Origin: Ancylobacter mangrovi
Lineage (GTDB): Bacteria > Pseudomonadota > Alphaproteobacteria > Rhizobiales > Xanthobacteraceae
Assembly: GCF_024752355.1 (NCBI RefSeq)
Contig: NZ_JANTHZ010000002.1
Location: forward strand, 786,845-850,844
Length of the DNA stretch: 64,000 bases
Reading direction: 5' to 3'
The position numbers and the translations under genes were made by a program. Every line of letters begins with the position of its first letter. Positions within the stretch are counted from its first letter, which is position 1. The notes under the pieces are model-generated. The model was not told the origin of the DNA. It ran no database searches and worked only from the letters and a program-made list of their open reading frames with translations. Positions 52,169 through 61,714 of the stretch are shown here, piece by piece.

Positions 52169-53746
52169 TCATTTCAGCCCGATGACTTCGGCGAGATAGG
52201 TTGGCACGGCGGCGGCGACCGTGGCGGCGGGGCCGCGCCAGGCGACGTGGTTGTCCGGCCGCACCAGCCATGCCTGTCCGTCGCCGAAGGTCGCGGCGAA
52301 GCGGCCGGCGGCGTCGCTCAGCAGTTCGACGCCCGGCGGCTCGTCGAGGCCCGCCTCGCCCGGTGCCAGCGCGACGACGCGCACGCGGCCCGGCCAGCGG
52401 CGGTGGATGTCGGCCGCCAGCGCCTCGACCGTGTCCGTCGTCCCGTCCACCGGCACCAGCAGCACGAAGCGGGTTCCCTTCAGCACGTCGAAGAGCCGCA
52501 GCGGGAAGCCGAACCCGTGGCGCCGCAGCCCCTCGACGTCGGGCATCCGGTCGCCGGCGGAAAGCCCGTCCCCCGCGACATCGGCGAGCGGGCCGCCGCG
52601 ATAGCTCACCAGGACCTGGGTGTCGGCCAGCCGGTCGCCCTCGCCGCGCCGGCCCAGATTGACGCTCTCCTCGACGGTGTGGGCGATCACCGCTTCGGCC
52701 ACGGGGCGCCGCTCGGCCTCGTAGCTGTCGAGCAGCCGCCGGCCGGCCTCGCCCTTCGCCACCAGGGCCAGCTTCCAGGCGAGGTTGTAAGCGTCCTGTA
52801 TGCCCGTGTTCATGCCCTGGCCGCCGGTCGGCGGGTGGACGTGGCAGGCATCGCCGGCGATGAAGACGTTGCCGGCGCGGTAGTGCTCGGCGAGGCGGAT
52901 CGAGATCCGGAAGATCGACGACCAGCGCAGGTCGCCGAGGCGCGGGCGGTCCGGCAGCAGGCGGTCGGCCACCTCCTGAAGGTCGGCGAGGCCGGCGCCG
53001 GGCCGCTCGGCCTGGATGCCGTGGTCGGTGCCATCCTTCGCCGGCGCCATGAGCCGCGCCGGGGCCATGGCCGAGACGCGGTAGCGCCCGCGCTCGGGCA
53101 GCGGCACGGCGACCAGCAGGTCCGGCGGCGCGTCCTCCATCGGGTGCACCGCGAACACGGCGAGCCCGCGCGGCACGTCCCAGTCGATCGATACGTCGCC
53201 CAGCATGAACTCGAACGGCCAGCCCTCGCCCTCGAACGCGATGCCGAGCGCCTTGCGCACCGCGCTGTGCGCGCCGTCGCATCCGACCACGAAATCGAAC
53301 GTTGCCGACTCCCGGCCCTGCGGACCGTCGAGCTCGACATGAACGCGATCCTCCGCCTGCGAGAGGGCCGCGAGCGCGACCGCGCGCTCGGGCACGATGC
53401 CGTACTGCGCCAGACGCTCGGTGAGCACGCGCTCGGTCTCGTATTGCGGCACGCCGAGCGCCGCATAGGGCAGGTCGGAGAGGTCGCGCCGCTTGTCGCG
53501 CGGCGGCTGGCCGGGGAGCACCATGCGCATGCCGTCGAGCCACAGCCCGGCGTCGATCATCTCGCGCGCCAGCCCCATATCCTCGAACACTTCGAGCGAG
53601 CGCGGGGTAACGCCGATGGCGCGGCAATAGGGCGAGGGTGTTACGAGCTTGTCGACGAGGCGAACCCGCACGCCGTGGCGGGCCAGCTCGGCCGCGAGTG
53701 TCAGCCCGACCGGACCGGCGCCGACGACGAGTACGGATGCGTCCAT
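52169..53746 (-). CDS. FAD-dependent aromatic monooxygenase (PheA/TfdB/MhpA family)
   Basis: A 525-residue class A flavoprotein hydroxylase. FAD-binding GxGxxG is ASVLVVGAGPVGLTLAAELARHG, the DG motif is VVGCDGAHSAVRKALG, and the second FAD motif is NVFIAGDACHVHPPTGGQGMNTGIQDAYNLAWKLALV. The C-terminal ~130 residues form the thioredoxin-like domain seen in phenol hydroxylase relatives. It hydroxylates an aromatic or polycyclic ring with NAD(P)H and oxygen. It is isolated from any ring-cleavage genes, so the substrate is unknown. Confidence 0.88.
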   Translation of the reverse strand: MDASVLVVGAGPVGLTLAAELARHGVRVRLVDKLVTPSPYCRAIGVTPRSLEVFEDMGLAREMIDAGLWLDGMRMVLPGQPPRDKRRDLSDLPYAALGVPQYETERVLTERLAQYGIVPERAVALAALSQAEDRVHVELDGPQGRESATFDFVVGCDGAHSAVRKALGIAFEGEGWPFEFMLGDVSIDWDVPRGLAVFAVHPMEDAPPDLLVAVPLPERGRYRVSAMAPARLMAPAKDGTDHGIQAERPGAGLADLQEVADRLLPDRPRLGDLRWSSIFRISIRLAEHYRAGNVFIAGDACHVHPPTGGQGMNTGIQDAYNLAWKLALVAKGEAGRRLLDSYEAERRPVAEAVIAHTVEESVNLGRRGEGDRLADTQVLVSYRGGPLADVAGDGLSAGDRMPDVEGLRRHGFGFPLRLFDVLKGTRFVLLVPVDGTTDTVEALAADIHRRWPGRVRVVALAPGEAGLDEPPGVELLSDAAGRFAATFGDGQAWLVRPDNHVAWRGPAATVAAAVPTYLAEVIGLK

Positions 53747-53843
53747 GATCAGTCCTCCCCGGCTGCCTTTTTACAGGCGAGCGGGAGGGCGTGGCCAGAG
53801 CCGCTTCGGTTCTCGTCGCGGCCGCCGCCGGGCTGCCGGGTGT

Positions 53844-55499
53844 TCAGCCTCCGGCGACGCGGCTCGGCAGCAGCTCGCCGCTGCGCTCCAGCACCGGATA
53901 GGCGGCCGCGGCGACGATGTGGCTGTTGATCAGCTTGAGGTCGCGCAGCAGGTCGAGCTGCAGCGCGCTCGACTGCGCGGTGGCGAGGACGCCGCTGCGC
54001 AGCCGGTCGAAATGCGCCCGCGTCGCCCGCGCTTCGGCATCGCGGAACGCCACCTTTTCGTCGGCGAGCAGGCGCGCGGCCCGCGGGTCGTCGGTCATGA
54101 ACAGCGAGGCGGCGGTGCGCAGATTGACGATGATGCGGTTGGTGAGGGCGACGAGCTCCTCGCGCCCGTCCTTCGGCACCAGAAGGCCGCGCTTCAGGCC
54201 CTTCGAGAGATGCGGCAGCAGATAGCGGTCCACCACGTCGCCGGCCTGCTCGAGGTTCATCGCGAAGGCGAGGATCTCGTTGAGCCGGCGATGGTCGTCA
54301 TGGCTGAGCTCGTCCGGGTCGATCGAGGTCAGGTACGACTTGATGGCGATGTTCAGCCGGTCGAGCACGTCGTCCCGGCGCCGGGTCTCTGCGATCAGGC
54401 GGCGCTCGCTCTTCGCCAGCCCTTCGCGGGCGCCGAGCAGCATGGTCTCGAGCCCGTCGACGAGCCGCAGCGTCTCGCGCGCCGCGCCGCCCAGCGCGAC
54501 GATGGGCGTCTCGCGGGCGGCCGGGTCGAGATAGATCGGCGCCGAGGGGTCGACCGAAGCCTGCTCGTCCGGCAGCAGGCGCCTCAGCAGTTGGGCGAGT
54601 GGGGTGAGCAGCGGCAGGAAGGCCAGCGCGACGGCGAGGTTGAACAGCGTGTGGAAATCGGCGACCGCGCGGATCGTGTCGGGCTGCAGCGTCACCATCA
54701 ACCGGCCGATCGGCTGCAGGGCCGCTAGCGCCAGGGCGATGCCGACGAGGCGCGTCACCAGATTGCCCATCGGCACCCGGCGGGCGGCCGGGCTGGCGCC
54801 TGCCGCGCCTTCCAGCAGCGGATTGATGGCGGTGCCGAGATTGGCCCCGAGCACCAGCGCGAAGGCGGCGTCGGGCGGCACGATGCCGTGCGCGGCCAGC
54901 GACATGACCAGCAGCACCACCGCGACGCTGGAATGCACCGCCCAGGTCAGCCCCGCCGCCACCAGCACGTCGAGCAGCGGCGTGGTGGCGATGGAGCCGA
55001 GCAGCAGGCGCAGGCTCGGCGCGTCCTCGACGTCGACCAGCAGGCCGAGAAGCTGGTGGAGCGCCAGCAGCATCAGGCCGAGGCCGATCAGCACCCGCCC
55101 GAGATCATGGGCCGGCGCGCTGGCGCTGCGGCGGAACATCAGCACGCCGACCAGGATCAGCGCCGGCGCGACGGTCGAAATGTCGAAGGACAGGAGCTGG
55201 ACGATCAGCGTGGTGCCGACATTGGCGCCGAGCATCACCGCGAGCGCGGGCACCAGCTCGACGAAGCCGCCGGCGGCGAAGCTCGTGACCATCAGCCCGG
55301 TGGCGGTGCTGCTCTGCAGGATCGCGGTAATGCCGAGGCCGGCCGCGAAGGAGCGCAGGCGGCCGGCGAGGGCATGGTTCAGGATCGCCTTGAGGCGCGG
55401 CCCGAAGGCGCGCTGCATGCCGGTCTGCACCATGTGGGTGCCCCAGAGCAGCAGTGCGATGAAGCCGGCGAGATCGACGAGGGTGACGGGAAAGCTCAT
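53844..55499 (-). CDS. Na+/phosphate symporter-like protein with C-terminal PhoU domain
   Basis: A 551-residue PNaS-family transporter. Residues about 5-310 have eight or more membrane segments with the twin QSSTAT motif: GITAILQSSTATGLMVTSF and the second repeat TWAVHSSVAVVLLVMSL. Residues about 340-550 are the helical PhoU-like domain (ETLRLVDGLETMLLGAREGL and VFAMNLEQAGDVVD-like stretches). Members of this family move phosphate or other anions, and the PhoU part is regulatory. It overlaps no neighbour and is likely monocistronic. Confidence 0.88.
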   Translation of the reverse strand: MSFPVTLVDLAGFIALLLWGTHMVQTGMQRAFGPRLKAILNHALAGRLRSFAAGLGITAILQSSTATGLMVTSFAAGGFVELVPALAVMLGANVGTTLIVQLLSFDISTVAPALILVGVLMFRRSASAPAHDLGRVLIGLGLMLLALHQLLGLLVDVEDAPSLRLLLGSIATTPLLDVLVAAGLTWAVHSSVAVVLLVMSLAAHGIVPPDAAFALVLGANLGTAINPLLEGAAGASPAARRVPMGNLVTRLVGIALALAALQPIGRLMVTLQPDTIRAVADFHTLFNLAVALAFLPLLTPLAQLLRRLLPDEQASVDPSAPIYLDPAARETPIVALGGAARETLRLVDGLETMLLGAREGLAKSERRLIAETRRRDDVLDRLNIAIKSYLTSIDPDELSHDDHRRLNEILAFAMNLEQAGDVVDRYLLPHLSKGLKRGLLVPKDGREELVALTNRIIVNLRTAASLFMTDDPRAARLLADEKVAFRDAEARATRAHFDRLRSGVLATAQSSALQLDLLRDLKLINSHIVAAAAYPVLERSGELLPSRVAGG

Positions 55500-55622
55500 G
55501 GGCGCATCCGGTGCCTGCGGCCGGCCGCGTTGGCCGCCCGGCTGCGTGAACGCTAAACCCCGCGGCGTGGCAGCATCAAGATCGACCCTTGGCCATTGCC
55601 GCCGACGCCGGACGGCCGGCGG

Positions 55623-56993
55623 TCAGGACAGCGACCCGACCGCGCCGCCGCCCTGGCGGGAGACGCGGGCCCCGCTAGACGGGCCGAGCGCGCTCTTGCC
55701 CTCGCCGCGCTGCTCCCCGCTGGTCAGCGCCACCAGCCAGCAGGCGCAGGCGAAGCCGGCGACAAGCAGGCCGCTGATCAGCATGACCACGCCGTGCCAG
55801 CCATGGCCGGTCCAGAACACGCCTCCCAGCGTGCCGACCACGCTCGAGCCGAGATAATAGGCGAACAGGTAGAGCGAGGAGGCCTGCGCCTTGGCGTGGT
55901 GGGCCCGCGCGCCGACCCAGCTCGAGGCGGTGGAATGGGCGCCGAAGAAGCCGGCGGTCAGCACCGCCATGCCGAGCACGATCACCGGCAGCCACGGCGC
56001 CAGCGTCGCCAGCACCCCCACCAGCATCAGCCCCAGCGACAGGCACAATATCGGGCCGCGCCCGAGGCGCACCGCGAGATCGCCGATATAGGCGGAGGAG
56101 ACGATGCCGACGAGATAGACCGCGAAGATGAAGCTGACCGAGATCTGGCTCAGCGAGAAGGGCGGCTGCATCAGCCGGTAGCCGGTGTAGTTGTAGACGC
56201 ACACGAAGCTGCCCAACAGCAGGAAGCCCTGCAGGAACAGCGCCCTGAGGCCGCCGTCGCGCAGATGGCCGGCGAAGGAGCCGGCGAGCACCCGCACCGA
56301 AGGCGAGCTGCGGCGGAAGTTCCGCGAGGCCGGCAGGGTGCGCCACAGCACCAGCGCGCAGGCGACGCCGACCACGCCGACCGCGAACAGGCCGGTGCGC
56401 CAGGAGACGAAATCGGCGACGACGCCGGCGATGGCGCGCCCGCCGAGCCCGCCGAGCCCGCTGCCGCCGATATAGAGCCCCATGGCGAGGCCGACGGATT
56501 CGGTGTGCATCTCCTCGCTGACATAGGCCATCGCCACGGCCGGCAGGCCGCTGAAGGCGATGCCCGCCAGCGCGCGCAGCACGACGAGGTCGTTCCAGTC
56601 GCGCACGAAGGCGCTCGCCATCATCAGGAGAGCCGAGACGAGGAGCGAGGTCACCATGACCGGCTTGCGCCCGACGATCTCGGACAGCGAGCTCGCCACC
56701 AGCATGGCGAAGGCGAGCGTGCCGGTGGTGGCGGACAAAGCGAGGCTGCTCTGGGCCGGGCCAATGCCGAACTCCTGCGAGAACACGGGCATCAGCGGCT
56801 GCACGCAGTAGATCAGCGCGAAGGTCGAGAAGCCGGCGGAGAACAGCGCGAGATTGGTGAGCCGGAAGCTGCGCGTGCCGCGCCGGATGCGGCTGTCGAC
56901 GGCGGCTCCCGGATGGTCGGGAAGGGTGGCGTCGAGGGGCGAGGCGAGAGGCGCGGCGGCGCCGGCGTCGGGCAGAGCGGATATGTCGGTCAT
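55623..56993 (-). CDS. Major facilitator superfamily transporter (YnfM-like)
   Basis: A 456-residue MFS protein with 12 predicted spans; the ATG at 56993 lies after a weak GGAAG. Loop motifs are ASSLSEIVGRKPVMVTSLLVSALLM (the conserved G-x-x-x-D/R-R-x-G-R-R-type loop) and YIGDLAVRLGRGPILCLSL in the second half. The N-terminal ~45 residues are a long cytoplasmic Ala/Pro/Asp-rich tail. The nearest familiar subtype is the arabinose-efflux-permease/YnfM group. It is divergent from a LysR gene, which usually controls such an efflux pump. Confidence 0.88.
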   Translation of the reverse strand: MTDISALPDAGAAAPLASPLDATLPDHPGAAVDSRIRRGTRSFRLTNLALFSAGFSTFALIYCVQPLMPVFSQEFGIGPAQSSLALSATTGTLAFAMLVASSLSEIVGRKPVMVTSLLVSALLMMASAFVRDWNDLVVLRALAGIAFSGLPAVAMAYVSEEMHTESVGLAMGLYIGGSGLGGLGGRAIAGVVADFVSWRTGLFAVGVVGVACALVLWRTLPASRNFRRSSPSVRVLAGSFAGHLRDGGLRALFLQGFLLLGSFVCVYNYTGYRLMQPPFSLSQISVSFIFAVYLVGIVSSAYIGDLAVRLGRGPILCLSLGLMLVGVLATLAPWLPVIVLGMAVLTAGFFGAHSTASSWVGARAHHAKAQASSLYLFAYYLGSSVVGTLGGVFWTGHGWHGVVMLISGLLVAGFACACWLVALTSGEQRGEGKSALGPSSGARVSRQGGGAVGSLS

Positions 56994-57055
56994 CGGGATC
57001 ACTTCCGCGGCGCAACGGAACTGAAGGGCGCCGCGAGGATGCAGATGGGACCGCA

Positions 57056-57098
57056 AACCTATATTGTCCAATATCGGTTTGGTCCTGATTGATAGGTT
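57056..57098. promoter_or_regulatory. Nested inverted repeats between MFS and LysR genes
   Basis: ATATTG-TC-CAATAT at 57061-57074 is a perfect dyad, and AACCTAT (57056-57062) with ATAGGTT (57092-57098) forms a wider pair. They sit in the 111 bases between the divergent starts, an arrangement expected for a LysR-type operator. Confidence 0.55.
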
Positions 57099-57104
57099 CG
57101 GCGA

Positions 57105-58010
57105 ATGGATCTGCGTCATCTGCGCTATTTCACGGCGCTCGCCGAGGAGCTGCATTTCGGCCGCGCGGCGCAGCGGCTCGGCATCTCGCAGCCCCCGCTC
57201 AGCCAGCAGATCCACGCGCTTGAACTGGAGCTCGGCGCCGAGCTGTTCATCCGCACCAGCCGCCGCGTCGAGCTGACCGAGGCCGGGCGCCTGTTCCTCG
57301 CCGAGGCACGCGCCGTGCTCTCCCGCGCCGAGCAGGCGCTGATCGTCGGCCAGCGCGCCGGGCGCGGCGAGATCGGCGAACTGCGCATCGGCTTCACCGC
57401 CTCCGCCCCGCTCGCCAGCATCATGCCGACGCTGATCCATACCTTCCGGGAGCAGCGACCCGACGTGCACCTCACGCTGAGGGAGATGCTGAGCCACCAG
57501 CAGATGCAGGAATTGCTGGACGGTTCGCTCGACGTCGCCTTCCTGCGCACCCCGGCCGATCCCTCGCTGATGGACCCGCGCATCGCCGCCATCGAGCTGC
57601 AGCGCGAGGAGCTGCTGGTGTTCCTGCCCAAGAGCCACCCGCTCGCGCGCACCAGCCCGCGCCACCGGATCGCGCTCGCCGAGCTGCATCAGGACGTGTT
57701 CGTGCATTTCTCGCGCGAGGCCGGCGCCATCACCTACGACCAGTTCATCGAGCTGTGCCGCGCCGCCGGCTTCCGGCCGCGGATCGGCCAGGAGGCGCGC
57801 GAGGCGGTGACCATCATCGGCCTCGTCGCGGCCGGGGTCGGCATCACCATCATGGCCGCCTCGCTGCGCAACATCCGTCTCGCCAATGTGGTGACGCGCC
57901 GGCTGGCGGAGCCCGCGCCGTGCCTGTCCACCTGGCTCGCGCATCTGTCCGAGGGCGCCTCGCCGACGACGCAGGCCTTCCTCGCCCTCGGCGCCGCCGC
58001 CCGCCCGTGA
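57105..58010 (+). CDS. LysR-family transcriptional regulator
   Basis: A 301-residue LysR protein. The N-terminal helix-turn-helix is MDLRHLRYFTALAEELHFGRAAQRLGISQPPLSQQIHALELELGAELFIRTSRRVELTEAG. The remainder is the LysR substrate-binding domain, with GELRIGFTASAPLASIMP at its start, the CbnR/BenM-like group. It is divergent from the MFS gene and probably regulates it. The ligand is unknown. Confidence 0.92.
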   Translation: MDLRHLRYFTALAEELHFGRAAQRLGISQPPLSQQIHALELELGAELFIRTSRRVELTEAGRLFLAEARAVLSRAEQALIVGQRAGRGEIGELRIGFTASAPLASIMPTLIHTFREQRPDVHLTLREMLSHQQMQELLDGSLDVAFLRTPADPSLMDPRIAAIELQREELLVFLPKSHPLARTSPRHRIALAELHQDVFVHFSREAGAITYDQFIELCRAAGFRPRIGQEAREAVTIIGLVAAGVGITIMAASLRNIRLANVVTRRLAEPAPCLSTWLAHLSEGASPTTQAFLALGAAARP

Positions 58011-58031
58011 CGGGCTTAAGCGGGGAGGCGT

Positions 58032-58466
58032 TCAGGACTGGCCGAGCAGCTCGAGCGTCCTCGCGTCGAGCTCGCCCCGGTAGAAGGCTTGCAGCCCCTC
58101 CGCGAACAGCTCCGCATCGGCAGGATCGGTGGCGGCGGCGCGGAACAAGGTCAGGCAGGAGCGGAACTTGAGGTCGTCCGGGCTGCCGAGGACGGTGCGC
58201 ACCGGCGTGGCGCGATGCCGGAGCATCAGCCGGACATGGCGGCGCAGCCGCTCGCCGAGCACCGGATCGGCGAGATACGCCTTCGCCTCGCCGAGGCCGG
58301 CAAGGGCGAATCGCTGCGCCGTAGGCGACAGACCGAGCCCGGCGAGCTGGGGAAACACGAACCACATCCAGTGCGTGCGCTTGCGGCCGGCGGCGAGCTC
58401 GGCCTCAACCTCGGCCAGCACCGGCGCCTGCGCGTCGACGAAACGTGCGGCATCGAAATCCGTCAT
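58032..58466 (-). CDS. DUF1810-family protein
   Basis: A 144-residue protein; the ATG at 58466 gives the family start DFDAARFVDAQAPVLAEVEAEL, followed by the hallmark KRTHWMWFVFPQLAGLGLSPTAQRFALAGLGEAKAYLADPVLGERL and the SPDDLKFRSCLTLF segment. DUF1810 proteins are small, soluble and of unknown function. It is convergent with the LysR gene. A longer upstream in-frame extension has no family similarity. Confidence 0.9.
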   Translation of the reverse strand: MTDFDAARFVDAQAPVLAEVEAELAAGRKRTHWMWFVFPQLAGLGLSPTAQRFALAGLGEAKAYLADPVLGERLRRHVRLMLRHRATPVRTVLGSPDDLKFRSCLTLFRAAATDPADAELFAEGLQAFYRGELDARTLELLGQS

Positions 58467-58725
58467 CCTGGCGTACTCCCCGAAGGCCGGCCGGGCCGGC
58501 CTGTAGCCTTGCGTTCGGGCCGTCCCGTCGCCCGCCGCGACCTCGTCCTTAAAGACGCGGTGACGGGCACAAAGTTGCTTCCGCGACCACCAGGCTCGCA
58601 TTGCAGCATCGGTCCGTCGAGGGACACGTTGCAGGCGCCGTCCGGGCGCCGCGGCTGGACAAGGCGCACATGAACGATGTTGAGTGGCAGTCATTGGTAC
58701 CCGCCTGACCTTGAGAGGAGCCCTC

Positions 58726-60618
58726 TTGACCTCCCGCATCGAGGATTATGCACTCATCGGCGATTGCGAGACCGCCGCCCTGGTCTCGCGCGATGGCGCG
58801 ATCGACTGGGCCTGCTTTCCCCGCTTCGATTCGCCCGCCTGCTTCGCCGCCCTGCTCGGCACCGCCGAGAACGGGCGCTGGTCGATCGCGCCGGCCGATC
58901 CGGTGGTGTCGATCACGCGGCGCTACCGCCCGGACACGCTGATTCTCGAGACCACCTTCGAGACCGCCGAGGGCCGGGCGACGCTGATCGATTTCATGCC
59001 GCCGCGCGACGGCGCCAGCGACCTGGTGCGCCTCGTGGTCGGCGTGAGCGGGCGGGTCGCGTTCGACACCGACTTCGTGGTCCGCTTCGACTATGGCCGC
59101 ACCATTCCGTGGGTGACGCATGAGGACGGCGTGATCAGCGCGGTGGCGGGTCCGGACCTGCTGACGCTGGTGACCCCGGTTCCGCTCGACGGCGAGGACC
59201 TGCACACCACCGGCTCCTTCACCGTCCATGAGGGCGACCGCATTCCCTTCGTGCTCACCTATGGCCCCTCGAACGGGCCGCGCCCGGCGCATCAGGACGT
59301 CGAGGCGGTGCTCGCCGACACGGAGACCTACTGGCGCGAGTTCATCAAGCACTGCCCCGAGGTCGGGCAGTGGACCGAGACCGTCAAGCGCTCGCTCATC
59401 ACGCTGAAGGCGCTCACCTACCATCCGAGCGGGGGCATCGTGGCGGCGGCCACCACCTCGCTGCCCGAACAGCTCGGCGGCTCGCGCAATTGGGACTACC
59501 GCTTCTGCTGGTTGCGCGACGCCACCATGACGCTGATGGCCTTCATGAAGCTTGGCTATTACGAGGAGGCCAGCGCCTGGCGCGAATGGCTGATGCGCGC
59601 GATCGCCGGCGCGCCGGCGCAGGTGCAGATCATGTACGGCGTCGCCGGCGAGCGGCAGCTTCTCGAATGGGAGGTGCCGTGGCTAGCGGGCTATGAGGAA
59701 TCGCCCCCGGTGCGGATCGGCAACGCCGCCGCCGGTCAGTTCCAGCTCGACGTCTACGGCGAGGTCGCCGACGCCATGGCGCAGGCGCTCAAGGGCGGGC
59801 TTCCCCCGCATCCGCGCACGCGGGCGGTCAGTGGCGTGCTGATGCCGTTCCTCGAGCGGGCCTGGCTCGAGCCCGACGAGGGAATCTGGGAGATGCGCGG
59901 CGGGCGCCAGCACTTCACCTATTCCAAGGTGATGGCCTGGGTCGCCTTCGACCGCGCGGCCAAGATGGCCGAGGACACCGAAGGCGGCCGGCCCTTCGCG
60001 GACCACTGGCGGCAGGTGGCGGACGCGATCCATGCGGATGTCTGCGCCAAGGCGTTCGATCCCGAGCTCGACAGCTTCGTGCAGGCCTATGGCTCGAAGA
60101 CCATCGATGCCAGCGTGCTGCAGATTCCGCTGGTCGGCTTCCTCCCGGTGGATGATCCGCGCGTGCGCGGCACGGTGGCGGCGGTCGAGAAGCGGCTGCT
60201 GCATGACGGGCTGGTGCTGCGCTATCGCACCGACGAGATCGATGACGGACTGCCGCCGGGCGAGGGCGCCTTCCTCGCCTGCAGCTTCTGGCTGGCGGAC
60301 GTGATGGTGCTGCAGGGGCGCTATGCCGATGCGCGCCGGCTGTTCGGCCGCCTCCGGGAGATGTGCAACGATGTCGGCCTGCTGGCGGAGGAATACGACC
60401 CCGTCGCCCGCCGCATGCTGGGCAATTTCCCGCAGGCCTTCAGCCATGTCGGGCTCATCAACACCGCGCTCAACCTCGCCCGCGCCACCGGCCCCGCCGA
60501 GGAGCGCGCCGAAGGGGCGGACGGCTCGGGAACCGACGGGGCGGAGGCCGATGGGTCGAAGGGCGGCAGATCGGCAGATGGCGGGGCGGGCGACGGATCG
60601 CAGGCCGCCGCCTCGTAA
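58726..60618 (+). CDS. Glycoside hydrolase family 15 protein (glucoamylase/trehalase-like)
   Basis: A 630-residue protein. I prefer the TTG at 58726 because GAGAGGAG (58713-58720) lies at ideal spacing and the family start SRIEDYALIGDCETAALVSRDGAIDWACFPRFDSPACFAALLG follows; a GTG at 58684 is an alternative. An N-terminal beta domain precedes an (alpha/alpha)6 barrel with RNWDYRFCWLRDATMTLMAF, WVAFDRAAKMAE and LLAEEYDPVARRMLGNFPQAFSHVGLINTAL. The C-terminal ~40 residues are a low-complexity Gly/Ala/Asp/Ser tail. Family members hydrolyse alpha-glucosidic bonds, and relatives in other bacteria are trehalases. No export signal is seen. Confidence 0.88.
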   Translation: MTSRIEDYALIGDCETAALVSRDGAIDWACFPRFDSPACFAALLGTAENGRWSIAPADPVVSITRRYRPDTLILETTFETAEGRATLIDFMPPRDGASDLVRLVVGVSGRVAFDTDFVVRFDYGRTIPWVTHEDGVISAVAGPDLLTLVTPVPLDGEDLHTTGSFTVHEGDRIPFVLTYGPSNGPRPAHQDVEAVLADTETYWREFIKHCPEVGQWTETVKRSLITLKALTYHPSGGIVAAATTSLPEQLGGSRNWDYRFCWLRDATMTLMAFMKLGYYEEASAWREWLMRAIAGAPAQVQIMYGVAGERQLLEWEVPWLAGYEESPPVRIGNAAAGQFQLDVYGEVADAMAQALKGGLPPHPRTRAVSGVLMPFLERAWLEPDEGIWEMRGGRQHFTYSKVMAWVAFDRAAKMAEDTEGGRPFADHWRQVADAIHADVCAKAFDPELDSFVQAYGSKTIDASVLQIPLVGFLPVDDPRVRGTVAAVEKRLLHDGLVLRYRTDEIDDGLPPGEGAFLACSFWLADVMVLQGRYADARRLFGRLREMCNDVGLLAEEYDPVARRMLGNFPQAFSHVGLINTALNLARATGPAEERAEGADGSGTDGAEADGSKGGRSADGGAGDGSQAAAS

Positions 60619-60742
60619 CGCGTCCCGCGCCGCGGACACGCTCCTGCGGCCCGCCTCTGTGGGCCTTGCCGCCATTGGAGCGGCGTCCGGCTGCGGCTAG
60701 GATGAAGGCGAATCGGTATCCCGGGCGGAGAACCTGAACACG

Positions 60743-61714
60743 ATGCGCCGTCGTCGCACGCTTCTGCGCAATGCCGCCTTCGTCTTCCTTCCCGTCCTCC
60801 TGCTGTCGCTGCCCGCCGTCGCGGACGCGCTACCGCCGGCGGCCGAGCAGACGCAGAAAGAACAGCCGGCGGAGCTGCTGAAGGCGCTCGACGACGCGGC
60901 GATCGCCGCCTATGTCGCCGGCCGTTCGCAGACGCTCGCGGATAACGACGGGCCGGTCATCATCGTCGCCGGCGACATGGTGCTGCTCGCCAACGGCACC
61001 GAGACGCACGCCGACTACACGCCCGACGGCTATACCGAGCTCAAGACCATCTCCCACATCACCCTCGGCGTGGTCGGCCTGCTGCACGCCTATGCCGACG
61101 ATCCGGCGGCCGGCGCGGCGGTGTGGAAGCCGCTGCTGGAAAAGCTGCTGGCGCAGGTCAGGGCGGTCGAGCCGATCCTCGGCACGCTCGGCCTCGGCGC
61201 GGATGCGCACGCCCGCGACGCCTATATCGTGCAGCGCATGACCGCCTTCATGGAGGCGACGCTCGCCCGCGGCAGCTACACGCGCGACGAACTGACCAAG
61301 GCGGCGCGCGACGTCGCGCCCTATCTGCTGGCGAGCGCGTCGGACGCGGCGAAGTACCAGATTAAGCGCATGGACGGCATCGTGCGGCAGTGGCGCGCGG
61401 AGCTGTCGCCTGAGCAGTGGAGCCGGCTGCGCGTCTTCGTGCTCGGGCCGCACATGCCGCGCGAGGGCTATCTCCAGTTCAACTATTTCCGGTTCCTGAT
61501 GGGCGACGCGGCGGTCGGTAAAACGCTGATCTATGGCGAGAACATCTTCAGCCAGAAGGGCGCGACCAAGCTGCTCGCCACCGTGCTGCAGGATCGCGCG
61601 ATTGCCAAGATCACCTTCGACGACGAGATGCGGATGGACCGGGACCTGCTGGCGGACGGCGCCGAGGCCGAGCTGCTGCGCCTGTTCGGCAGGCTCGGCA
61701 CGCCGGCGCCCTAA
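60743..61714 (+). CDS. Exported hypothetical protein
   Basis: A 323-residue protein with an N-terminal signal sequence (RRRRTLLRNAAFVFLPVLLLSLPAVADA). The mature part has a helix-rich pattern and Thr/Asp/His-containing segments such as GPVIIVAGDMVLLANGTETHADYTPDGYTELKTISHITLGVVGLLHAY and LRVFVLGPHMPREGYLQFNYFRFLMGD. No family was recognised. It ends in the same few bases as the convergent XRE gene (stops overlap at 61711-61714). Context gives no clue to role. Confidence 0.8.
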   Translation: MRRRRTLLRNAAFVFLPVLLLSLPAVADALPPAAEQTQKEQPAELLKALDDAAIAAYVAGRSQTLADNDGPVIIVAGDMVLLANGTETHADYTPDGYTELKTISHITLGVVGLLHAYADDPAAGAAVWKPLLEKLLAQVRAVEPILGTLGLGADAHARDAYIVQRMTAFMEATLARGSYTRDELTKAARDVAPYLLASASDAAKYQIKRMDGIVRQWRAELSPEQWSRLRVFVLGPHMPREGYLQFNYFRFLMGDAAVGKTLIYGENIFSQKGATKLLATVLQDRAIAKITFDDEMRMDRDLLADGAEAELLRLFGRLGTPAP

